Shown: positions 44,524 to 51,587 of the stretch, piece after piece
How the letters are laid out: each line of letters starts with the position of its first letter
How positions within the stretch are numbered: the stretch's first letter is position 1
Source of the DNA: Qipengyuania vulgaris
Lineage (GTDB): Bacteria; Pseudomonadota; Alphaproteobacteria; Sphingomonadales; Sphingomonadaceae
Assembly (NCBI GenBank): GCA_000756795.1
Contig: CCSI01000001.1
Coordinates: 558,001-622,000, forward strand
Direction of reading: 5' to 3'
Length of the DNA: 64,000 bases
Translations under genes and position numbers: made by a program
The notes under the pieces: model-generated
Databases searched by the model: none
Seen by the model: only the letters and a program-made list of their open reading frames with translations
Told to the model about the DNA's origin: nothing

Positions 44524-44945
44524 GGTCGCTGCAACTTGCAGTCACTGGGCTTGGTATCGGTGTTGGGCTTGGCGTGGCAGCCGTTGCTTGGTCGCCCTCA
44601 CCAACCTCATACGAAGTCTGTGGTGCTATCCGATCCAATTGCGTTGTCGATGGAGATACGGTCTGGCTCGATGGCACGAAGATACGCATCGCGGACATAG
44701 ACACGCCGGAGATTGGCAGCCCTAAATGCGATGCCGAATATGCTCATGGCATTCGGGCGCGTAATCGGCTGGCTGAGCTGATGAACGCAGCGCCCTTCGA
44801 GGTCCGCACAATCGGCAGTCGGGACGAAGACAGGTATGGCCGTAAGCTGCGGGTGCTGGTGTCTGGCGGTCGGTCGCTTGGGGATGTGCTGGTTAGCGAG
44901 GGGCTGGCGAGAACGTGGACAGGCAGGAGGGAGCCGTGGTGCTGA
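44520..44945 (+). CDS. Exported SNase-type (thermonuclease-like) nuclease
   Basis: The 141-residue product has an N-terminal hydrophobic segment (residues 4-24) serving as signal or anchor, then a staphylococcal-nuclease fold. Catalytic and calcium residues are visible: Asp in VVDGDTVWL, Arg, Asp and Glu in KIRIADIDTPEIG and Arg in DRYGRKLRV. Three Cys are present. It should cleave DNA or RNA outside the cytoplasm. It overlaps both neighbours. Confidence 0.85.
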   Translation: MRSLQLAVTGLGIGVGLGVAAVAWSPSPTSYEVCGAIRSNCVVDGDTVWLDGTKIRIADIDTPEIGSPKCDAEYAHGIRARNRLAELMNAAPFEVRTIGSRDEDRYGRKLRVLVSGGRSLGDVLVSEGLARTWTGRREPWC

Positions 44946-45268
44946 GGCGTTTCTTTCCGCCCCGTCGCGATGGTATGCTGGAGCATTATGACGAGGAGAG
45001 CGTGGAAGCGTGGTTGGAGGCGCTTGGTCCTAAAGAGCGCAAGGAAGCAGCTTCTGAACGCCGGGATTATTGGAACTTCCGACTTTGGACAGATGAAGAT
45101 TTGGCCGAACTCGTTTCGCGCGACCGAAAGAATGCCAACCACCGCCTTGCAGAAATTGAAATCAGGCGGCGGGAAAGCTGGCAGACTCCAGCCCGCTGGT
45201 CGCTGGTAGTATCGACTGCGGCCTTTTTAGTCTCCTTGGCAGCGCTTCTAGTGAGCATTTCCAAATGA
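44936..45268 (+). CDS. Tail-anchored hypothetical protein
   Basis: GTG 44936 (or GTG 44939) follows GGAGGGAGCC and overlaps the nuclease stop. The 110-residue product is charged and helical (ESVEAWLEALGPKERKEAAS, RDRKNANHRLAEIEIRRRES), with a C-terminal membrane helix LVVSTAAFLVSLAALLV. This fits a cytoplasmic domain held at the membrane. No family recognised. Confidence 0.6.
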   Translation: MVLRRFFPPRRDGMLEHYDEESVEAWLEALGPKERKEAASERRDYWNFRLWTDEDLAELVSRDRKNANHRLAEIEIRRRESWQTPARWSLVVSTAAFLVSLAALLVSISK

Positions 45269-45420
45269 GCGGCACGTCTAAATACCTCTTGGCGAAAACG
45301 TCGACGCCTAAACACTCTACCTGTGATTTGTCCGACACTTGCCCGATTGACCGCCCGAACAACTATCCAGTATCCTACACTTATCACTCAATTATCGGGT
45401 GAGTCTTTCGGGAGGTAGTA

Positions 45421-45729
45421 ATGCGTAAATCGACATGGTTTTTCTTGTTTCCCGCTCTCGCGATGGCCGCAACTCCGGCCTTTGCAGGTCAGTGGTGTGA
45501 TGGATACGGAGAAACGGTTCAGGAGGCTACCGATGCCGCTTGGGCTGCCGCTGAAAAATACGTTGCCTCAAGAGGCAAGGGTTGCGTTTCGGGCCAAGTG
45601 CAAAAACCGGTTAAGGTAGGCGACCTTTGGCACGTGCAGGTGCTCGCACACAATCAAAACGGCTCGTGCGGCCACAAGAGTGACGAGCAAAAGGCGCTTC
45701 AAGGGGCCTTAAAAAAGTGGGGTTTCTAG
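45421..45729 (+). CDS. Small secreted protein
   Basis: The 102-residue product has a signal peptide ending AFAGQ and a GGGAGG ribosome site. The mature part is small with four Cys (QWCDGYG, GKGCVSG, NGSCGHK), probably disulfide-bonded, and an Ala-rich helix. It has its own terminator at 45759. No family recognised. Confidence 0.6.
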   Translation: MRKSTWFFLFPALAMAATPAFAGQWCDGYGETVQEATDAAWAAAEKYVASRGKGCVSGQVQKPVKVGDLWHVQVLAHNQNGSCGHKSDEQKALQGALKKWGF

Positions 45730-45758
45730 CCCGTTAACACGGCTATCCTGAGAAGGAA

Positions 45759-45789
45759 GGTCCGCGCTTAGTCGCGGGCCTTTTTCTTT
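45759..45789 (+). terminator. Rho-independent terminator
   Basis: GGTCCGCG pairs with CGCGGGCC across CTTAGT, followed by TTTTTCTTT. It ends the secreted-protein gene and may also serve the convergent gene. Confidence 0.8.
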
Positions 45790-45796
45790 GGAGCAG

Positions 45797-46024
45797 TCAC
45801 TGCCCTAGCCCCGGCCCAATTCGCTTCGGGCGCTTGCCGCATCGTTCACACTTTAGGCGCATGGCGAGTCCCTCCAGGCTGTAGACTTTCCAGCCTCTCG
45901 CGAGGATTGCCGCTAGCAGGTCGTGCGGGTCCATCATGACGACGCGCCCACACGCGCAATCCACCCTCAGCTTGTATTTATGGCGGGCATAGTCTGCGAG
46001 GCTGTCGAGGCGCTTGGAACTCAT
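45797..46024 (-). CDS. Small zinc-ribbon-like protein
   Basis: From ATG 46024 (MSSKRLDS) the product has 75 residues. Two Cys pairs, CACG and CERCG, could bind zinc. The region between them is helical (PHDLLAAILARGW). Basic residues suggest nucleic-acid binding. The frame is open 17 codons upstream but no better start is seen. Confidence 0.55.
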   Translation of the reverse strand: MSSKRLDSLADYARHKYKLRVDCACGRVVMMDPHDLLAAILARGWKVYSLEGLAMRLKCERCGKRPKRIGPGLGQ

Positions 46025-46237
46025 GTGTAGAACATGACAGGAACAGGTGAGTCGGGGAAGCCTCAGCAAGCGCATTGACTTTCGCCAAATTGTATGCTAC
46101 TCAAGCGCCATCTTTGAGAGTTCACACTCCATCGTCGCGAAACAGAAGGGCTGGTTGCATGGGCGAAGAACGCACCTTGGGTTACGCAATCCGATGACGG
46201 ACGTTCTACCTTTCCCACCCGGCTTCACGGTGCGCTG

Positions 46238-46657
46238 ATGGCTGAGGGTCGGAAAATCGATGGTAAGTTCGCGCCCGGTAACGATTTTGGCGGTCGAACT
46301 CCCGGTGCACGCAATCGCACAACGCTGGCAATCGAAGCACTTCTGGGAGGCGAGCACGAGGCTTTAACCCGCAAGGCAATCGACAAGGCTCTGGAGGGCG
46401 ACACCCAGGCTCTCAGACTTTGTCTCGACCGAATTGCTCCCGCTCGCAAAGATTCGCCAGTTGCCTTTCAGCTGCCAGCTATCCAGACGGCAGAGGACGC
46501 GGTTGCTGCTTCGTCGGCCCTTTTGGCAACGGTGGCGGCTGGAGAGATCACACCCGATGAAGCGGCCCGCGTCATGCAACTGCTAACTGCTCACAAGGTC
46601 TTGGTGGAAACCTGTGACCTAGAAAGCCGCATTGCAGCACTTGAGAACGCAAGATGA
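46238..46657 (+). CDS. DUF5681 domain protein
   Basis: The 139-residue protein has the DUF5681 pattern: KFAPGNDFGGRTPGARNRTT, TRKAIDKALEGDTQALRLCL and LDRIAPARKDSPV. The family is frequent in prophages and islands of alphaproteobacteria; its role is unknown. The C-terminus LESRIAALENAR resembles the N-terminal motif of the four small proteins that follow. The stop overlaps the next start (ATGA). A 14-codon frame ends in TGATG at its start. Confidence 0.8.
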   Translation: MAEGRKIDGKFAPGNDFGGRTPGARNRTTLAIEALLGGEHEALTRKAIDKALEGDTQALRLCLDRIAPARKDSPVAFQLPAIQTAEDAVAASSALLATVAAGEITPDEAARVMQLLTAHKVLVETCDLESRIAALENAR

Positions 46658-46812
46658 GCGCACTCAAGGGAAGAGTGGAAGCCTTGGAAAAGGGGCGGGG
46701 GTGCCTGAATGTAGGCGACCTTCTCGACAACCTCGCTGGCGAAACTCTGCGCGATGCGCTGCCCATCAACCCGGCATTGCAACGCTTCCTGCAAGACCTG
46801 CCGAGGAGTTAG
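46654..46812 (+). CDS. Island microprotein 1 (RhxxLE family)
   Basis: A 52-residue frame with ATGA overlap to the DUF5681 gene. It starts MSALKGRVEALEKG, then NVGDLLDNLAGETLRDAL. The N-terminal amphipathic helix with RVEALE is shared with the next three products. Confidence 0.55.
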   Translation: MSALKGRVEALEKGRGCLNVGDLLDNLAGETLRDALPINPALQRFLQDLPRS

Positions 46813-46815
46813 GGT

Positions 46816-47019
46816 GTGGGCCATCTCGGCAAAAGGCTGACCGCGTTGGAGCGCTCAAACCCGCAATCGAAAGTTCACCCGCATTTGAAGCGGTGGCTCG
46901 GTGTCGAGCTGACAGAGGAAGAGCGGCTAGTGGCTGAGTGCTACATTGAGCCGGATTTTGACGAAGTGAACTGGGAAGATTTTTCGCCGGAGGTGAGGGA
47001 ATGGTTCGGAAGGGACTAA
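46816..47019 (+). CDS. Island microprotein 2 (RhxxLE family)
   Basis: A 67-residue acidic protein from GTG 46816, 3 bases after the previous stop. It begins GHLGKRLTALERSN and continues ELTEEERLVAECYIEPDFDE, NWEDFSPEVREWF. The N-terminal RLTALE helix links it to its neighbours. No known family. Confidence 0.6.
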   Translation: MGHLGKRLTALERSNPQSKVHPHLKRWLGVELTEEERLVAECYIEPDFDEVNWEDFSPEVREWFGRD

Positions 47020-47207
47020 TTCAACGGGTGAAAGCTTTGGAGGTGGCAGACCCCTCCGGCTTCAAGCCTTATGTGCAGGTCATCCAAGAGGTGGGACAGA
47101 CCGAAGAGCAGGCCATTGCTGCATACGAAGCCAATCACGGCCCATTGAAGGCCGATGCCAATATTCTGCTAGTCGTCATTGTCGAACCAAAGGTGGCACA
47201 TGCATAG
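47001..47207 (+). CDS. Island microprotein 3 (RhxxLE family)
   Basis: A 68-residue protein starting inside the previous gene (19-base overlap). It has LIQRVKALEVADP, then QEVGQTEEQAIAAYEANHGP and a hydrophobic strand ILLVVIVEP. The middle is similar in layout to microprotein 4 (AxxxYxxxxGP). Confidence 0.6.
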   Translation: MVRKGLIQRVKALEVADPSGFKPYVQVIQEVGQTEEQAIAAYEANHGPLKADANILLVVIVEPKVAHA

Positions 47208-47382
47208 GCTGGGGCCGCGCCTCGGTAGATTGGAGAACCGGACAGGCTTGGCGGACAGGCGACCTACCGTTCTTGTCGGCCCCGGTGAATGTGCGGAAAC
47301 CAAGCTGGCGGATTGGCAAGAACGGTATGGCCCGTGCAATGCTGAGCCGATGGTGATTCGGCTCGTGGCGCGTGGCGCATAA
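47200..47382 (+). CDS. Island microprotein 4 (RhxxLE family)
   Basis: From ATG 47200 the product has 60 residues: LGPRLGRLENRTG, then KLADWQERYGPCNAEPMVIRLV. It overlaps microprotein 3 by 8 bases and is the last gene before the right island end. Confidence 0.55.
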   Translation: MHRLGPRLGRLENRTGLADRRPTVLVGPGECAETKLADWQERYGPCNAEPMVIRLVARGA

Positions 47383-47407
47383 TTTCGATTACAGAGTTGC
47401 GTTAAGT

Positions 47408-47424
47408 GGGAAAAATTGTGGGAA
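47408..47424. repeat. Right 17-bp inner repeat (probable integrase arm site)
   Basis: Identical to the copy at 37150-37166 and in the same orientation, 56 bases inside the right attachment site. Confidence 0.65.
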
Positions 47425-47480
47425 AGAAAATACTTTTTCGACCCCGTAACCTAGCGTAATCAATTTCTTAGTAGGGTAAA

Positions 47481-47496
47481 GCTGGCGGACAGGGTG
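47481..47496. other. Right attachment site (attR) in the tRNA-Ser 3' end
   Basis: GCTGGCGGACAGGGTG, identical to 37012-37027. It covers the CCA end, discriminator and acceptor 3' strand of the tRNA gene, so integration leaves the tRNA intact. Confidence 0.85.
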
Positions 47497-47572
47497 GGAT
47501 TCGAACCCACGAAGGGCTTGCACCCTTGCCGGTTTTCAAGACCGGTGCATTCAACCGCTCTGCCACCTGTCC
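47483..47572 (-). tRNA. tRNA-Ser (anticodon UGA)
   Basis: The 90-base gene on the minus strand has acceptor stem GGACAGG/CCTGTCC, discriminator G and an encoded CCA. The anticodon loop CTTGAAA lies between CCGGT and ACCGG, giving anticodon TGA. A long variable arm with AAGGGTGCAAGCCCTT identifies a class II serine tRNA. The T arm carries GGGTTCGAATCCC. Its 3' end is the target site of the island. Confidence 0.95.
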
Positions 47573-47700
47573 GCTGAGCGAAACGCGGGCTAGCCAAAGC
47601 GGAAGGAAATGTCACCCGTATTATCGGAACTTGCGCAGGGTCTGCCGCGTAAGCCACTCATGACACTTGCCATTCAGCTTCAGCCTGCAACAAAAGACAA

Positions 47701-48720
47701 ATGAGCCTTCGCAAACTCCTCCTCGTCGCCAGCGCCGTCATGCTCGGCCTGCCTGCCGCACCCGCCATGTCGCAGGATATGTCCTTCGACGCCTATCTCC
47801 AGCTTCTGATAGCGAGGGCGAGGGCAGAGGGCGTCAGCGAAAGTACGCTCCAGCGGATGACGGCCGGGCTCGAACCAAACCGCCGCGTCATTGAGCTCGA
47901 CCAGTCGCAGCCCGGCTCGTCCAGCAGCCCGGGCTATCCGCCTCTCGCGCCCTACATCCGCACCCACGTTGATGATGCCCGCATCAATGGCGGTCGCCGC
48001 GAATTTGCCAACTGGCGCAGCACTATTTCCGCAGTCGAACGCGAATATGGCGTGCCGGGCGAAATTATCGTCGCCATCTGGGGGCATGAAACCGCCTATG
48101 GCCGCGTCAAAGGCGGATTCGACCTTTCGCAAGCCCTCGCCACCCTCGCGTGGGAGGGCCGCCGCCGCGAGCTGTTTTCGAGCGAATGGGTCGACCTCAT
48201 GAAGGTCGCCGACAAGGGCTATTCTCGCTCCGAGCTCAAGGGCAGCTGGGCGGGCGCTTTCGGCAACCCGCAATTCCTGCCCAGCGTTTACCTCCGCCTC
48301 GCCACCGATGGCGATGGCGATGGCCGTGCCGACATCATGAACAACAGCGCCGACGCGCTCGCATCGATCGCGAACTATTTCCGCGATGCAGGTTGGCGGG
48401 AAGGCCAGCCGTGGGGCGTACGGGCCTATGTCCCTTCGGGTTTCGATGTCGACCGCTACAAGACCGAACTCGTCGGCCCTGTCTGCCCCCGCGTCCACGA
48501 GCGTCACAGCCAGTACAAGACCGTCGCGGAATGGAGAGCGCTGGGCATCCAGCCGCAACGGCCCTTGCCAGAAAACACGCTGGTCAGCCTGTTCCAGCCC
48601 GATGGACCGGGGACACCGGCATGGCTTCTGACGAGCAATTATCGCGTCATTCTCGAGTACAACTGCTCGAACTATTACGCGATGAGCGTGGGGCTGCTGG
48701 CGGACGAAATCGTGCGCTGA
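47701..48720 (+). CDS. MltB-type lytic murein transglycosylase
   Basis: The enzyme cleaves peptidoglycan to anhydro-muropeptides in the periplasm. The 339-residue product has a signal peptide ending APAMSQ. The SLT_2 domain shows the catalytic Glu in AIWGHETAYGR, then GGFDLSQALATLAWEGRR, GSWAGAFGNPQFLPSVYL and DGDGDGRADI. It is the first chromosomal gene right of the tRNA. Confidence 0.93.
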   Translation: MSLRKLLLVASAVMLGLPAAPAMSQDMSFDAYLQLLIARARAEGVSESTLQRMTAGLEPNRRVIELDQSQPGSSSSPGYPPLAPYIRTHVDDARINGGRREFANWRSTISAVEREYGVPGEIIVAIWGHETAYGRVKGGFDLSQALATLAWEGRRRELFSSEWVDLMKVADKGYSRSELKGSWAGAFGNPQFLPSVYLRLATDGDGDGRADIMNNSADALASIANYFRDAGWREGQPWGVRAYVPSGFDVDRYKTELVGPVCPRVHERHSQYKTVAEWRALGIQPQRPLPENTLVSLFQPDGPGTPAWLLTSNYRVILEYNCSNYYAMSVGLLADEIVR

Positions 48721-48838
48721 AACCTGCGGTGGATAGGCGCCGGGGCCACTCGCCAAGTGTCGCCGCGCTGGTTATAGCTCTGGGCGAATTCAACTCTCGA
48801 TAGGGACGCGCCGCCGCAAGGGCGGTGCCGTACGCTGC

Positions 48839-50005
48839 TTGCGACCGAAATTTCGAAGACTAGCCGCTTCTTGCGCTGCCGCTGCTTTCTTGGGCGCGCC
48901 TGCCTGGGGGCAGGATGATGAAAAGCCCATGCCTCCCGAAGCCGAGGTCGCGCCGATTGCCTTCCTCTTCGACGTGACTAGCGGACAGGTCCTCTTTGAG
49001 CGCGAGGCGGACAGGCGTTTCATGCCGGCCTCCATCACCAAGGTGATGACGACCTTTCTCGCCTTCGAATGGCTTGAAGAGGGCAGGATTGCGCAAGGTC
49101 AACACTTCTCCATCCGGCCCGAGGTCTGGAAGGAGTGGAATAATGTCGGTTCGACCATGTTCCTGCCGCATGATGCGCGCGTTTCGGTGGACGACCTCGT
49201 GCATGGCGTGACCACGGTAAGCGCCAATGACGGCGCGGCTGCGCTCGCCGACGGGGCGGCAGGCTCGATCGAGGAATGGGTCGCCGCCATGAACGAAAAG
49301 GCCGAGCAAATCGGCATGCGCGACAGCCGTTTCGGTACGCCCAATGGCTGGATGGACGAAGGCCGCACATTCACCACGGCGCGCGACCTGACCACGCTCG
49401 CCACAGCCATGCTCCGGCGGCATCCTGCGAAATACCGCCATTTCGTCGGGCATCGCGAATTTACCTACAACGAGATAACCCAGCCCAATCACGACCCCAT
49501 CAGCGGTGTCGTGCCCGGCGCGGACGGCATCAAGACGGGTTTCACCAACCAGGCTGGCTTCGGCTTTCTCGGCTCGGCTGAACGCAATGGGAGGCGTCTC
49601 GTGATGGTCGTGGCGGGCAGTCCCCGCGCACGCGACCGCAATCGCGCTTCCCGCGACCTCATTGAATGGGGCTTCTCCGCATTCGAGCAGCACCGCCTTT
49701 TCGCCCCCGAAGTTCCGGTAGCCTTGGCCGAAGTACAGGGTGGCTCAAGCCGCGAGGTGGCGCTTGTCGCCGCAAATGGCGTCTATGTCGATTTGCCACG
49801 CGGATCGACCGGCGATGTGACGGTGAAGGTCGACTACGAGGGTCCCTTGCGCGCGCCCATCGCCAAAGGAGAACGGGTCGCGACGCTATCGGTCTCCATC
49901 GACGGCATGCCCGACTATACCATCCCGCTCTTCGCCCGAGATGATGTGCGACAGGCGGGATTTGCCGACCGTATCCTCAATGGCCTCATGGGATGGCTGG
50001 CGTGA
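48839..50005 (+). CDS. D-alanyl-D-alanine carboxypeptidase (PBP5/6-like, DacA/DacC type)
   Basis: The enzyme trims the terminal D-Ala of peptidoglycan stems. The 388-residue product has a signal peptide ending WGQ. Catalytic motifs are SITK (PASITKVMT), SAN (VSANDGAAA) and KTG (DGIKTGFTNQAG). A C-terminal beta domain ends in an amphipathic helix, DRILNGLMGWL, that tethers such proteins to the membrane. The apparent start is TTG 48839, with no clear ribosome site, so the N-terminus is uncertain. Confidence 0.92.
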   Translation: MRPKFRRLAASCAAAAFLGAPAWGQDDEKPMPPEAEVAPIAFLFDVTSGQVLFEREADRRFMPASITKVMTTFLAFEWLEEGRIAQGQHFSIRPEVWKEWNNVGSTMFLPHDARVSVDDLVHGVTTVSANDGAAALADGAAGSIEEWVAAMNEKAEQIGMRDSRFGTPNGWMDEGRTFTTARDLTTLATAMLRRHPAKYRHFVGHREFTYNEITQPNHDPISGVVPGADGIKTGFTNQAGFGFLGSAERNGRRLVMVVAGSPRARDRNRASRDLIEWGFSAFEQHRLFAPEVPVALAEVQGGSSREVALVAANGVYVDLPRGSTGDVTVKVDYEGPLRAPIAKGERVATLSVSIDGMPDYTIPLFARDDVRQAGFADRILNGLMGWLA

Positions 50006-50643
50006 CCCGCGGAAAGTTCATCGCTTTCGAAGGTGGGGAGGGTATGGGCAAGTCGACCCAGGCTCGCCTCTTGCAATCTTCATTGGCGGAGCGCGGTATC
50101 GAGGCGGTGCTGACCCGTGAACCTGGCGGCACGCCCGGCGCAGAGGCGATCCGCGAAATGCTCCTGCATCCCCCCGGCGAAGGCTGGGGTGCCGAAGCCG
50201 AGGCCCTGCTGTTCGCTGCGGCTCGCGCGGACCATGTGCACCGGCTCATCAGGCCGTCGCTCGATGCGGGCAAATGGGTGATTTGCGACCGCTTCGTCGA
50301 TTCAAGCAGAGCGTATCAGGGCTATGCAGGCGAATTGGGCGACGAGAAGGTGAGGGCACTCCATGAAATCGGCAGCCGCGGGCTTTTACCCGACCTCACC
50401 ATCGTCATCGGCGCCGACAGCGAGGAAGTCGGCAAGCGTCTTCGCGCTCGCGATGGGGATACTTCCGATGCGATAGGCGGGCGGGACGAGGAGTATCACG
50501 CCAGCGTCAATGCAGCTTTCGACGCATTCGCCCAATCCGAGCCTACGCGTTTCGCTCGGGTCGACGGGACAGGTTCTGTGGAGGAAGTGCAGGCCCGCGT
50601 GATGGCTGCCATTTCGCCCCTCTTGGGTGGCGAAGGCGCGTGA
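50002..50643 (+). CDS. tmk: Thymidylate kinase
   Basis: Tmk phosphorylates dTMP to dTDP. From GTG 50002, overlapping the carboxypeptidase stop (GTGA), the product has 213 residues; ATG 49993 would add three. Motifs are the P-loop FEGGEGMGKST, TREPGGTPGAEAIRE, the DR(Y/F) motif CDRFVDSSRAYQG and the lid region KRLRARDGDTSDA. It heads a coupled run with holB and metG. Confidence 0.95.
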   Translation: MTRGKFIAFEGGEGMGKSTQARLLQSSLAERGIEAVLTREPGGTPGAEAIREMLLHPPGEGWGAEAEALLFAAARADHVHRLIRPSLDAGKWVICDRFVDSSRAYQGYAGELGDEKVRALHEIGSRGLLPDLTIVIGADSEEVGKRLRARDGDTSDAIGGRDEEYHASVNAAFDAFAQSEPTRFARVDGTGSVEEVQARVMAAISPLLGGEGA

Positions 50644-51587
50644 GCCTCGTCGGCCATGATGCCGCATGGCAATCGTGGCGCAGCGCCATGTCCGGCACGC
50701 GCATGCACCATGCATGGCTGCTTGCGGGGAAGAAGGGGCTGGGCAAGGCTACCTTCGCGCAGGCTGCTGCACGCGAGTTGCTCGGCGCGACAGGAAAGGG
50801 GGAGCATCCCGACATCCTCACCCTGACCTATGGCCCGAAGAACAAGGACGAGGCCAGGAAGCGTGACGACGGCAAGCCATACGAGCTCGCACGCGGCATC
50901 AAGGTTGACCAGGTCCGCGACATCCAGCGCCGGCTGAACACGCGTCCGACCATGGGGGACAAGCGCGTCGTCATCATCGATCCGGCAGACGATATGGAAG
51001 TCTCGGCCTCGAACGCGCTGCTGAAAAGCCTCGAGGAGCCGCCGCAGGGGACCTATTTCCTCCTCGTCGCTCACAGTCCCGCACGCTTGCTGCCGACCAT
51101 TCGCTCGCGCTGCCGCACGGTCCGTTTTCCCGCCATCCCGCACGAGGAGATGGACAATCTGCTCCGCCGCCTCGCGCCCGAAGCCGACATCGCCTCGCGC
51201 GATGCTGCTATTGCCGCTGCCGCCGGGTCGCCGGGTGCGGCGCTGTCCTTCCTCGATTTCGACCTCGGCAAGTCGGCACAGTTGATGCGCCGCATCGTCG
51301 AGGAGGGTGACCGCGACTTCGGCCTGCGCGGCCAGCTTGCTGGCACAATCGGGGCAAAGCAGAACATCCCGCGGCTCCAGGCCGTGCTCGACCTTGCGCG
51401 CGCCATCCTTGCCGAGCGTATCGAAAGCACGACCGGCGACCCGCGCAAGCTGGTCGATACGCATGCTGAGCTTGTGCGCCTGACAGCCGAGCAACCGACC
51501 TATAATTTCGACCCCGGATTGCTCGGCATGGAAATCGGGACCTTGCTCGCGAGTGCAGGCGCGGCTAGCGAGCGCGGCAATGGCTGA
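50640..51587 (+). CDS. holB: DNA polymerase III delta' subunit
   Basis: Delta' is part of the clamp loader. The GTG start at 50640 overlaps tmk by 4 bases. The 315-residue product has a P-loop-like LLAGKKGLGKATFAQA, HPDILTLTYGPK, KVDQVRDIQRRL, VVIIDPADDMEVSASNALLK and SLEEPPQGTYFLLV, and the arginine-finger SRC segment IRSRCRTVRF. tmk-holB-metG-tatD is a conserved operon order. Confidence 0.94.
   Translation: MSLVGHDAAWQSWRSAMSGTRMHHAWLLAGKKGLGKATFAQAAARELLGATGKGEHPDILTLTYGPKNKDEARKRDDGKPYELARGIKVDQVRDIQRRLNTRPTMGDKRVVIIDPADDMEVSASNALLKSLEEPPQGTYFLLVAHSPARLLPTIRSRCRTVRFPAIPHEEMDNLLRRLAPEADIASRDAAIAAAAGSPGAALSFLDFDLGKSAQLMRRIVEEGDRDFGLRGQLAGTIGAKQNIPRLQAVLDLARAILAERIESTTGDPRKLVDTHAELVRLTAEQPTYNFDPGLLGMEIGTLLASAGAASERGNG

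Larger units (their letters stand above)
37012..47496. mobile_element. Integrative genomic island in tRNA-Ser(UGA), about 10.5 kb
   Basis: The segment is bounded by 16-bp direct repeats of the tRNA-Ser 3' end and has 17-bp repeats just inside both ends. It encodes a P4-type integrase, an AlpA/Xis-like protein, a PrimPol primase, and over twenty small genes, many overlapping by ATGA or TGATG. Its GC is visibly lower than the flanks. There are no capsid, tail, portal, large-terminase or conjugation genes. It is best described as a satellite-like or mini integrative island; whether it is mobile is not shown. The integrase lies at the end away from the tRNA. Confidence 0.85.

Noticed and set aside
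46194-46238. Fourteen-codon frame (MTDVLPFPPGFTVR) ending in TGATG at the DUF5681 start
   Set aside because: It could be a leader peptide, but no good ribosome site is visible and it is too short to support.
37012-47496. Prophage or conjugative element
   Set aside because: No capsid, portal, tail, lysis, large terminase, relaxase or T4SS genes are seen; 'integrative island' is as far as the evidence goes.
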